Positions 15,692 to 23,339 of a stretch of DNA of 64,000 bases are shown here, in pieces. Source of the stretch: Micromonospora chokoriensis. GTDB lineage: Bacteria > Actinomycetota > Actinomycetes > Mycobacteriales > Micromonosporaceae. The translations under genes were made by a program, and so were the position numbers. Where the stretch lies: positions 1 through 64,000 of the forward strand of contig NZ_JOAN01000033.1 in assembly GCF_000718555.1 (NCBI RefSeq). The letters are read 5' to 3'. The notes under the pieces are model-generated. The model did no database searches, was not told where the DNA came from, and worked only from the letters and a program-made list of their open reading frames with translations. How positions within the stretch are numbered: position 1 is the first letter of the stretch; each line of letters begins with the position of its first letter.

Positions 15692-16873
15692 GTGACCCAA
15701 CCTCGGTCGGTACGGCCGTTCTACCGGCCGATGCGGCCACGTCGCCGCGACGAGCCGCACCGCTCGGCCACCCCGCTGGAGCTCTTCTTCGACCTCTGTT
15801 TCGTGGTCGCCGTGGCGCAGGCCGCCACCAGCCTGCACCACTACCTCGCCGAGGACCACCTCGCCCACGCGGTCACCGGCTACCTGATGGTGTTCTTCGC
15901 GATCTGGTGGTCGTGGATGAACTTCACCTGGTTCGCCTCGGCCTACGACACCGACGACGACGTCTACCGGATCACCACCCTGGTGCAGATCGCCGGGGCG
16001 TTGATCCTGGCGGCCGGGGTGCCGGACGCATTCGCCAACGGCGACTTCACCGTGATCACCTACGGGTACGTGGTGATGCGGCTGGCCGCCGTCGTGCACT
16101 GGAGCCGAGCGGCGGCCGGCGACCCGGCGCACCGGCCGGCGGCGCGCCGCTACGCGCTCGGCGTGACGGTCGTGCAGCTCGGCTGGCTGCTCCGGTTGCT
16201 ACTGCCCGACGAGTGGGGCATCGCGTCGTTCGTGGTGCTCGCGGTGGCCGACCTGCTGGTGCCGGCGCTGGCCGAACGCCCCGGAATGACCCCGTGGCAC
16301 CCCGCCCACATCACCGAACGGTACGGGCTGTTCACCCTGATCGTGCTCGGTGAGGCGGTGGGGGCCGTCTCGTTGGCGATCCAGGACGGGCTCGACGCCG
16401 GGGAACACGACCTCTGGTCACTCGCGGCGGCCGGCGCGGTCATCGTGTTCTCGCTCTGGTGGCTCTACTTCGACCGACCGAACGAGGCGCCCGACCGGCT
16501 GCCGTACTCCCTGATCTGGGGTTACGGCCACTACCTGGTCTTCGCGGCGATCGCCGCAGTCGGCGCGGGCCTGGGCGTGGCGGTGGATTACGAGCGGCAC
16601 CTCGCGCACATCTCGGGAAGGACCGCCGGGTACGCGGTAGCCGTTCCGCTCGCCGTCTACCTGCTCACGATCTGGGGGCTGCACGTACGCCGGCAGCAGC
16701 ACGGCGGGGTGGTCGTCGCCTACCCGGTCGTCGCGCTGCTGGCACTGCTCACGCCGCTCGGCCCGGCCCCGGTGTACGTGCTCGCGGCGCTGCTTGTCGC
16801 GCTCGTGGCGCTGACCGTGCTGCTACGCCGCCGCGACCCGGGCCTGAGCGCGACGGTGGCCGACCCCGCCTGA
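15692..16873 (+). CDS. low-temperature-requirement A (LtrA) family membrane protein
   Basis: The 393-residue protein begins with GTG. ATPLELFFDLCFVVAVAQA near residue 28 and IWWSWMNFTWFASAYDTDD near 72 are the hallmark motifs of the LtrA family, and TERYGLFTLIVLGEAV near 210 is the third. About ten transmembrane helices follow. LtrA was named from a cold-growth mutant of Listeria; its biochemical role is unsettled. The gene ends seven bases from the stop of the convergent SDR gene. Confidence 0.9.
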   Translation: MTQPRSVRPFYRPMRPRRRDEPHRSATPLELFFDLCFVVAVAQAATSLHHYLAEDHLAHAVTGYLMVFFAIWWSWMNFTWFASAYDTDDDVYRITTLVQIAGALILAAGVPDAFANGDFTVITYGYVVMRLAAVVHWSRAAAGDPAHRPAARRYALGVTVVQLGWLLRLLLPDEWGIASFVVLAVADLLVPALAERPGMTPWHPAHITERYGLFTLIVLGEAVGAVSLAIQDGLDAGEHDLWSLAAAGAVIVFSLWWLYFDRPNEAPDRLPYSLIWGYGHYLVFAAIAAVGAGLGVAVDYERHLAHISGRTAGYAVAVPLAVYLLTIWGLHVRRQQHGGVVVAYPVVALLALLTPLGPAPVYVLAALLVALVALTVLLRRRDPGLSATVADPA

Positions 16874-16879
16874 CCGCGG

Positions 16880-17791
16880 TCACGCCACCTCGCGGGCCGG
16901 GTCGACGAGGGCGTCGGCGGGTCGTGGCGCGGGGACACCGGGGGCCAGCGGCGTCGGCCGGGCCACGCCGCGGTTCAGGCCGGTGACCAGGAGCCGGTTG
17001 TACGAGGCCGGCATGACCCGGGCCAGCAGGTCGGGCAGCTTCGCCGACCAGCCGATCAACACCCGGCCCCGCCGCCGCTCGACACCGCGCAGGATCACCT
17101 CGGCGGCCCGCTCCGGCGCGATGGTCAGCAGCTTCTCGAACTGCGCCCGGCCGGCCGCGTACTCCTCGGGGGCGACGCCGCTGCCGATCCGGGCGTTCTC
17201 GGTGATCCGGGTGCGGATCCCGCCGGGGTGCACCGAGGTCACCCCGATGCCGTCGTCGACCAGCTCGTGGCGCAGCGCCTCGGTGAAGCCGCGCACGGCG
17301 AACTTGCTCGCCGCGTACGCGGTCTGCCCGGCCGGCGCGATCAGCCCGAACAGGCTGGAGATGTTGACCAGGTGCGCGCCCGGTTCGGCCCGGAGGGTGG
17401 GCAGCAGCGCGTGGGTCAGCTGCACCACGGCCCGGAAGTTGACGTCGATCACCCAGCTGAACTCGTCGAATGTCACCTGGTCGAACCGGCCGCCGAGACC
17501 GACGCCGGCGTTGTTCACCAGCAGGCGTACGCGTGGGTGCCGCTGGCTGATCTCCGCGGCCACCTGGGCGGTGGCGGTGCCGTCGGCGAGGTCCACGAGG
17601 TACGTGCAGAGCTGACGATCCGGATGGTCGGCGCGGATCGCCGCGACGACCGCGTCCAGCCGCTCGGCGTCCCGGTCCAACAGGACCAGGTCGCTGCCGC
17701 GTCGGGCCAGCGCTTGGGCCAGCGCCGCGCCGATGCCGCTGGCCGCCCCGGTGACCACTGCCGTCGCGTCGGCGAAGTCGAACCTCTGCAC
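16880..17791 (-). CDS. SDR-family dehydrogenase paired with a flavin monooxygenase
   Basis: The 303-residue SDR has TGAASGIG near residue 15, NNAGVG near 92, the catalytic Ser in NISSLFG and YAASKFA near 160. The C-terminal extension with GWSAKLPDLLARVMP is like the SadH group found next to mycobacterial monooxygenases. It lies 22 bases downstream of the monooxygenase gene, so both are in one operon. The pair may interconvert alcohol, ketone and ester. The substrate is unknown. Confidence 0.88.
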   Translation of the reverse strand: MQRFDFADATAVVTGAASGIGAALAQALARRGSDLVLLDRDAERLDAVVAAIRADHPDRQLCTYLVDLADGTATAQVAAEISQRHPRVRLLVNNAGVGLGGRFDQVTFDEFSWVIDVNFRAVVQLTHALLPTLRAEPGAHLVNISSLFGLIAPAGQTAYAASKFAVRGFTEALRHELVDDGIGVTSVHPGGIRTRITENARIGSGVAPEEYAAGRAQFEKLLTIAPERAAEVILRGVERRRGRVLIGWSAKLPDLLARVMPASYNRLLVTGLNRGVARPTPLAPGVPAPRPADALVDPAREVA

Positions 17792-17813
17792 GATCCTGCT
17801 CCTCTGCTGACGG

Positions 17814-19322
17814 TTACCGACGCTCAGACGCGACGGAACGCTCGATGTTGTCGGGCGTGCTCACCCCGGCGGCGCGCGAGAACCGCACACCCTCGTCGGT
17901 GAGCCGGCCGTGCCGCATCAGCAACACGTCGCGGACGTAGTTCTGGTGCAGTCGCCACGGCGCGGCCGCGCCCTGCTTGGGTAGCGTGTCGACGGCGCGC
18001 AGCACGTAGCCGGAGCGCAGGTCGATCAGCGGCACCCGCTCGGCGTCGGGCGGTGGGAGTGGGGTGACGACCTGCTGGCCGGTGCGGTCCAGGTGCCGCA
18101 GCAGGCGGCAGACGTAGCCGGCGACCAGGTCGGCCTTGAGCGTCCACGAGGCGTTGGTGTAGCCGAGGGTCAACGCGAAGTTCGGCACACCGGAGAGCAT
18201 CATGCCCTTGTAGGCGACGGTGCTCGCGACGTCGACGTCGGTGCCGTCCACGCGCAGCGTCAGGCCACCGAGGGCGAGCAGGTTGAGCCCGGTCGCGGTG
18301 ACCACGATGTCGGCGGGCAACTCCGCGCCGGAGCTCAGCCGGACACCGTGCGCGGTGAAGGTGTCGATGGTGTCGGTGACCACCGACGCGGTGCCGTCGC
18401 GCACGGCCGTGAACAGGTCGCCGTCGGGCGCCACGCAGAGCCGCTGGTCCCAGGGGTCGTAGCGGGGCGAGAAGTGCCTGTCGACGTCGTACCCCACCGG
18501 GAGCCGGCCCCGCGCGGCCCGGCGCAGCACCCGCTTCACCAGGCCGGGCGCACGCCGGCTGAGCTGGAAGTTGACGGTGGACACCAGCACGTTCTTCCAG
18601 CGCACCACCGGGTACGCGGCCTTCGCCGGCAACCAGCGTCGCAACGCGTCAGCCAGCCGGTCGCGGGCGGGCAGCGCCAGAATGTACGTCGGTGAGCGCT
18701 GGAGCATGGTCACGTGCGCGGCCCGCCGCGCCATCGCCGGGACCAGGGTGACCGCGGTGGCACCGCTGCCGATCACCACCACCCGCTTGCCGGAGTGGTC
18801 GAGGTCGTCGGGCCAGTGCTGCGGGTGCACCAACCGCCCGGCGTACGCGTCGACACCGGGCAGGGGTGGGGTGTAGCCCTCGTCGTAGCGGTAGTAGCCG
18901 GCGCAGGCGAAGAGGAACGAGCAGGTCAGCACCACGGTTTCGGCGGTGTCGGTGCGCTGGGCGTGCACCGTCCAGCGGGCGGTGGCGCTGTCCCACTCGG
19001 CGCGCAGCACCCGGTGCCGGAAGCGGATGTGCCGCGGCACGTCGTATTCCCGGGCGGTCTCCCGCACGTACTCCCGGATGGTCGTGCCGTCGGCGATGGC
19101 CTTCGGGGCGGTCCACGGCTTGAACGCGTAGCCGAGGGTGAACATGTCCGAGTCGGAGCGGATGCCCGGGTAGCGGAACAGGTCCCAGGTGCCGCCGATG
19201 GCGTCGCGTGCCTCCAGCACCGCGTACGTCTTGTCGGGGCAGTCCCGGCGCAGGTGGCAGGCGGCCCCGATGCCGGACAGGCCAGCGCCGATGATCAGCA
19301 CGTCGACGTGGTCGGAGGCCAT
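17814..19322 (-). CDS. flavin-containing / Baeyer-Villiger monooxygenase, EthA-MymA type
   Basis: The 502-residue protein has the FAD motif IIGAGLSGIGAA near residue 9, GGTWDLFRYPGIRSDSDM near 43 (nearly diagnostic for the EthA/MymA branch), an FxGxxxHxxxW-like segment as GRLVHPQHWPDD near 165, and the NADP motif VIGSGATAVT near 187. Relatives insert oxygen next to ketones or activate thioamide prodrugs. The ATG was chosen because GGAG lies seven bases before it. It heads an operon with the SDR, as in the mycobacterial mymA-type cluster. Confidence 0.9.
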   Translation of the reverse strand: MASDHVDVLIIGAGLSGIGAACHLRRDCPDKTYAVLEARDAIGGTWDLFRYPGIRSDSDMFTLGYAFKPWTAPKAIADGTTIREYVRETAREYDVPRHIRFRHRVLRAEWDSATARWTVHAQRTDTAETVVLTCSFLFACAGYYRYDEGYTPPLPGVDAYAGRLVHPQHWPDDLDHSGKRVVVIGSGATAVTLVPAMARRAAHVTMLQRSPTYILALPARDRLADALRRWLPAKAAYPVVRWKNVLVSTVNFQLSRRAPGLVKRVLRRAARGRLPVGYDVDRHFSPRYDPWDQRLCVAPDGDLFTAVRDGTASVVTDTIDTFTAHGVRLSSGAELPADIVVTATGLNLLALGGLTLRVDGTDVDVASTVAYKGMMLSGVPNFALTLGYTNASWTLKADLVAGYVCRLLRHLDRTGQQVVTPLPPPDAERVPLIDLRSGYVLRAVDTLPKQGAAAPWRLHQNYVRDVLLMRHGRLTDEGVRFSRAAGVSTPDNIERSVASERR

Positions 19323-19381
19323 CGCGTTTCTCCATCCGGGGCGGTGGACGGACATTAACACCGCACCCGGATGGCCGGAAA

Positions 19382-19840
19382 CTAGTCGGACGCCCGGGTG
19401 GAGGTCATGATCCAGTTGGTTTCCCAGGTCTGCTCGCCGTCGACGGAGAACGCCTGCTCCCAGCGGGCCGTGGTCGCGCTGATGTCCGACCAGATGAACC
19501 GGCACCGCACCGGCCGCCCCTCGTGCTGGTCGTCGGCGTAGAAGCGGCCGACGCCGTCGACGAATCGGCCCACCATCGGCGGCTGCCCCAGCACCCCGTC
19601 GACGCTGCTCATCCAGTAGATCGACCACTCCTCACGCGCCGGGTCGAAGATCCTGACCGTGGCACCCGCGGAACCCTTGGTCGGGAAGGTGATCTCGTCG
19701 AAGTTGCCGCCCCCACCGAAGAAGCTGTGCGCGACCGACACCCCCGGAAACTCCTCCCACTCGTCGGAGCCCACCAGCCGCTCACGCAACCGCCGGTTCA
19801 CCACGTTCCAGGTGCCCACATAGAAGTCGAAGTCGCCCAT
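19382..19840 (-). CDS. DUF1579-like lipocalin-fold protein
   Basis: This is a 152-residue protein starting MGDFDFYVGTWNVVNRRL. The opening GTW motif, the many aromatic beta strands (EWSIYWMSSVDG, FYADDQHEGRPV) and the end WETNWIMTSTR match the group of small beta-barrel proteins annotated DUF1579. No enzyme function is established. Its start overlaps the stop of the upstream gene by one base (TGATG), giving translational coupling. Confidence 0.75.
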   Translation of the reverse strand: MGDFDFYVGTWNVVNRRLRERLVGSDEWEEFPGVSVAHSFFGGGGNFDEITFPTKGSAGATVRIFDPAREEWSIYWMSSVDGVLGQPPMVGRFVDGVGRFYADDQHEGRPVRCRFIWSDISATTARWEQAFSVDGEQTWETNWIMTSTRASD

Positions 19841-20319
19841 CAGTGGCCCACCGACCCTTCCGCTCGCGTGTCGTCGAGATATCCAGCCAGGTCGGGTTTG
19901 TCCGGCGCAAGCATGTGGTGGACCCAGGCGGCCCGCTCGTGCTCCAGCACCGCCAACTCCCACACGCAGCCCACGGCGGGTCGACGTACCTCGACGAAGT
20001 GGGTCGGGTCGTCGTCCGGGCAGTTCAGCGCCGGTTGTCCGGCCGCAGCGACACGGACCTCCACCGCGTTGTCCCACACCCAGGTGTACGCCAGCAGGTA
20101 GGCGCCGGTGTCCGCGCCCCGGTGCAGCACCACCCACCCGGCGGCCGGGGTGCCGTCGTCGACGATGTCGACCAGCAGCATCGGCAGGTGGTCGTACGCG
20201 GCCTTCTCCACCTCCGGTTCGAGCGGCCGATCCGGCTGGTCTATGTGGTAGCGCTTGAGTTGCCGTCCGTCCACGGTGACCGGTCCGGGCGTTCGTAGTT
20301 CCTTGTCGTGAAATGCCAT
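19840..20319 (-). CDS. hypothetical cytosolic protein, operon with DUF1579-like gene
   Basis: This is a 159-residue protein starting MAFHDKELRTPGPVTVDGR. It is mixed alpha/beta with strands such as GWVVLHRGADTGAYLLAY and a Trp-rich middle (YTWVWDNAVEV). No catalytic motif stands out and I do not recognise the family. It is the first gene of a two-gene operon, 44 bases from and divergent to the WYL regulator, which very likely controls it through the palindrome in between. Confidence 0.75.
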   Translation of the reverse strand: MAFHDKELRTPGPVTVDGRQLKRYHIDQPDRPLEPEVEKAAYDHLPMLLVDIVDDGTPAAGWVVLHRGADTGAYLLAYTWVWDNAVEVRVAAAGQPALNCPDDDPTHFVEVRRPAVGCVWELAVLEHERAAWVHHMLAPDKPDLAGYLDDTRAEGSVGH

Positions 20320-20342
20320 AACGGGACGGTAGGACGGGTCCC

Positions 20343-20359
20343 CTGACAACTAGTGTCAG
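20343..20359. promoter_or_regulatory. operator palindrome in the divergent promoter
   Basis: CTGACA (20343-20348) and TGTCAG (20354-20359) are perfect inverted arms around the five bases ACTAG. The site ends four bases before the GTG of the WYL regulator and 24 bases from the other start, so a bound dimer would block both promoters. Confidence 0.6.
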
Positions 20360-20363
20360 TGAA

Positions 20364-21341
20364 GTGCGGGCCTCTCGACTTCTTTCCCTCCTCCTGTTGC
20401 TCCAGCAGCACGGCCGGCTGACAGCCACCCAGCTCGCCGAGCGGCTGACCGTCTCCCCTCGCACGATCTACCGGGACGTGGAGTCGCTGCACGCCGCCGG
20501 CATCCCGCTCTACGGCGAGGCCGGGCACGCCGGCGGCTACCAGCTCGTCGACGGCTGGCGAACCCGACTGACCGGGCTGACCGCCGAGGAGGCCGACCGG
20601 CTGTTCCTCGCCGGGCTGCCCGGCCCCGCCGACGAGCTGGGCTACGGCGATGTGGTGGCCGCGCTGCAACTCAAGCTGCACGCCGCGCTCCCCGCGCCGC
20701 TGCGCGACCGGGCGACCCAGCTCCAGCAGCGCTTCCACCTGGACACTCCCGGTTGGTACGCCGACGGCGACGCCTCCCCCGAGCTGGCCCGCACGGCCGA
20801 GGCGGTCTGGCGGCAGCACCGCGTCGAGGTGCGCTACCGGGGCTGGAACGGTGAGGTGACCCGGGTCCTGGAGCCGTACGGCCTGGTACTCAAGGGTGGC
20901 CGCTGGTATGTGGTGGCCGACCAGCCCGGCCGAGGCGCGCCGGCGACCTACCGGGTCAACCAGATCCTCGCGCTTACCCCGCTGGCCCAGGAGTTCGACC
21001 GACCCGCCGACTTCGACCTGCCGGCCTGGTGGCGGGCGCACGTGGTGGGGTTCCGGGCCCGGTTGCACCGAGACGAGGCCACCGTCCGGCTCTCCCCCGC
21101 CGGTCGGGAGCGGCTGCGCGAGATCGGCAGCGATCCGGTGGTGACCGCGATGGACGCCAGCGCCGGTCAACCGGACGCGCGGGGCTGGGTGACCGCGGTG
21201 CTGCCGATCGAGTCGCTCACCCACGCCCACGGCGAGCTACTGCGCCTCGGTGCCGACGTCGAGGTGCTGACCCCGGTGGCGCTGCGCGAACGGCTGGCCG
21301 CCACGGCGGTCGGGCTCGCCGCGCTCTACGCCCCCGCCTGA
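20364..21341 (+). CDS. YafY-type WYL-domain transcriptional regulator
   Basis: The 325-residue protein has an N-terminal DeoR-type helix-turn-helix (LTATQLAERLTVSPRTIYRDVESL, shown in part, residues about 18-40), a middle helical region, and a WYL ligand-binding domain with KGGRWYVVAD near residue 175 and RVNQILAL near 195. Members sense nucleotide or DNA-damage signals or small ligands and mostly regulate neighbours. It starts with GTG right after the palindrome, so the transcript may be leaderless and autoregulated. The likely target is the divergent two-gene operon. Confidence 0.9.
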   Translation: MRASRLLSLLLLLQQHGRLTATQLAERLTVSPRTIYRDVESLHAAGIPLYGEAGHAGGYQLVDGWRTRLTGLTAEEADRLFLAGLPGPADELGYGDVVAALQLKLHAALPAPLRDRATQLQQRFHLDTPGWYADGDASPELARTAEAVWRQHRVEVRYRGWNGEVTRVLEPYGLVLKGGRWYVVADQPGRGAPATYRVNQILALTPLAQEFDRPADFDLPAWWRAHVVGFRARLHRDEATVRLSPAGRERLREIGSDPVVTAMDASAGQPDARGWVTAVLPIESLTHAHGELLRLGADVEVLTPVALRERLAATAVGLAALYAPA

Positions 21342-21432
21342 GCAGCGTCAACTTCTCCACAGTGGATGCGCTGGGGGCATCGATTGTCGGCACGGTGTGC
21401 CACCCTGGGACGGTCATCAGCGGTCACCGGAG

Positions 21433-22065
21433 GTGAGGGTCACGTTACGGCTACGCGCACTGGTCGCCGTTCCCGGCACCGGGCCGGTGACCCTCGACGT
21501 TCCTGCCGGCACGCTCGCCGCCCTGGTGGCGCCGCCCCGGTTCGGCACCGCGGTCGCCCGGGTGCTGGCCGGGCTCGCCGCTCCGGTGACCGGTCGCATC
21601 CTGGTCGGCGACCGCGACGTCACCGGCCTGCCGCCGCCGCGCCGACAGATCGGCTACGTGCCCGCCGGTGGGGCGCTGCTGCCGCAGCTCACCGTGCGGC
21701 GCAACATCGAGTACGGCCAACGCAAACGCGAACGGGTGCACGAGGTCGCCAACGACTGGACGGCCACGGTGGTCGACCGGCTCGAGTTGGCGCTGTCCCT
21801 CGCCCTGCTGCCGCACCAGATCTCCGCCGCCCAACGGTTCCGGGTGGCGCTCGCCCGTGCGGCGGCCTGCCTGCCCGAGGTGCTCGTGGTCGACCTGCCG
21901 GCCGGCTCGGCGGGCGACAGCCGCCTCGGTGACCTGATGCCTCGGCTCTCCCCACCGGACGCCCCCGGGGTGGCGGTGCTGGTCTGCACCGCCGACCCGG
22001 CCACCCTGGCCGAGATTCCGGTGCGGCACGAGCTGGTCACCGAGCCGAGCGAGGTGACCCGATGA
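21433..22065 (+). CDS. ABC transporter ATPase homologue with all catalytic motifs lost
   Basis: The roughly 210-residue protein aligns with MalK/AglK-type import ATPases: GRILVGDRDVTGLPPPRRQIGYV and LTVRRNIEYG are conserved framework. Every active-site element is altered. Walker A reads APPRFGTAV instead of GxxGxGKS, the Q-loop glutamine is replaced in YVPAGGALLP, the LSGGQ signature is ISAAQ, Walker B ends VVDLP without Glu, and the switch His is Ala (CTADP). The frame is open, so this is not simple decay. The exact start is uncertain (GTG at 21433 or 21397). Its stop overlaps the next ATG as ATGA. Confidence 0.85.
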   Translation: MRVTLRLRALVAVPGTGPVTLDVPAGTLAALVAPPRFGTAVARVLAGLAAPVTGRILVGDRDVTGLPPPRRQIGYVPAGGALLPQLTVRRNIEYGQRKRERVHEVANDWTATVVDRLELALSLALLPHQISAAQRFRVALARAAACLPEVLVVDLPAGSAGDSRLGDLMPRLSPPDAPGVAVLVCTADPATLAEIPVRHELVTEPSEVTR

Positions 22066-23339
22066 GGCCGACCACCCGAGCGAGTCGTCGTACGCTGCTG
22101 CGGGCCGCCGCCGCGGGCGCCACCGCCCTGGCTGCCGGCTGTTCCGGTGGAACCCGGTCGGTGCAGGTGGCGGTGGTCTGGAGCAGCAGCGAGCTGGACC
22201 GGTTCCGGGAGGTCGTCGCCGGTTACCCCGCCCCGGTGCAGGTGGTCAGCGCCGGCAACGACATCGACGCGTTCCTGCGGGCCCGGCACCTCGCCGGCAC
22301 CAGCCCGGACGTGGCGATCCTGCCGCGCCCCGGCCTGGTCACCGAGTACGCCCAGCGCGGGTGGCTGAGCCCGGTGCGCGGGTCCACCGAGTACGCGGTG
22401 CCCGCCGGGCTGGGCGAGCTGCTGACGGCCGAGGGCCAGCGCTACGGCGTCTGGGTCAAGGCGGCACACAAGTCGCTGGTCTGGCATTTGCCCTCCACGC
22501 TGCCCGTGCCGCCGGCCGACTGGGACGCGCTGGTCCGGCGGACACGGGAGCTCGGCGCGCTCGCCCGGCGCGAGGGCGGCCCGGCGCCCCTGGCGATCGG
22601 CGCCGCAGATGGGTGGGTGCTCACCGACTGGTTCGAGAACGTCCTGGCCGACGTGGCACCGGAGGGCTACAACACCCTCGCCTGGCCGGACGCCGACTGG
22701 CAGGGCGGGCCGGTGCGCGAGGCTCTCGACCGGCTCGCCGGGCTCTGGAGCATCGACGGGGCGTTCGTCGGCGGGGGCCGTCGTGCCCTGCTCACCCAGT
22801 ACGAGGAGTCGGTGATCCAGGTGGTGCACACCCGGCGGGCGGTGATGCTCGTCGGGGCCGACTTCACCGCCGACGTCATCGGCCCGTTCCAGCGCGGCCC
22901 GGAGGCCCCGGTCACGTTCCGGTTCCCCGGGGCCCAGCCGGGCGGCGGCCCGCTGATCGTCGGCGGGGACGCGGCCGTGGCGTTCGCCGACGCCCGGGGC
23001 GGGGTCGAGCTGGTCGAGTGGCTCACCCGGGCCGACTCGTTCCAGCCGTGGCTGCGCGCCGGCGGTTACCTCTCGCCCAACACCAACGTCTCGATCGGCA
23101 GCTACCGGGACCGGGTCGGCCAGCGGCTCGCCGTGGAGATGCGCGCACCCGGCACCCTGCGTTTCGATCTCTCCGATCAGTTGCCCGGCGCGTTCACCGG
23201 CTCGGACGGGGTCGGCATCTGGCGGATCATGCAGGGCTTCTTCGCCGACGTCACCGACGGGGTCCGCGCCAGCGAGGCGATCCGTCGGGCCACTGGCCTG
23301 CTCGCCGCGGCGGCTCGCAGCGCGGAGGGCGGCCGATGA
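22062..23339 (+). CDS. solute-binding lipoprotein, family 1 (sugar type), Tat leader
   Basis: The 425-residue product has RASRRTLLRAAAAGATALAAGC: a twin-arginine motif followed by a lipobox with Cys near 27, so it is a lipoprotein likely exported by Tat (leader quoted across residues 6-27 only in outline). The body is a two-lobe periplasmic-binding fold with DWFENVLADVAPEGYN and the late YLSPNTNV segment typical of alpha-glucoside-type binding proteins. It overlaps both neighbours by four bases. It should deliver a ligand to the fused permease encoded next. The ligand cannot be told. Confidence 0.85.
   Translation: MRPTTRASRRTLLRAAAAGATALAAGCSGGTRSVQVAVVWSSSELDRFREVVAGYPAPVQVVSAGNDIDAFLRARHLAGTSPDVAILPRPGLVTEYAQRGWLSPVRGSTEYAVPAGLGELLTAEGQRYGVWVKAAHKSLVWHLPSTLPVPPADWDALVRRTRELGALARREGGPAPLAIGAADGWVLTDWFENVLADVAPEGYNTLAWPDADWQGGPVREALDRLAGLWSIDGAFVGGGRRALLTQYEESVIQVVHTRRAVMLVGADFTADVIGPFQRGPEAPVTFRFPGAQPGGGPLIVGGDAAVAFADARGGVELVEWLTRADSFQPWLRAGGYLSPNTNVSIGSYRDRVGQRLAVEMRAPGTLRFDLSDQLPGAFTGSDGVGIWRIMQGFFADVTDGVRASEAIRRATGLLAAAARSAEGGR

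Noticed and set aside
21433..22065. Calling the ABC ATPase homologue a pseudogene.
   Set aside because: The frame is open along its full length and coupled to the next gene; the changes hit catalytic residues while the framework is conserved.
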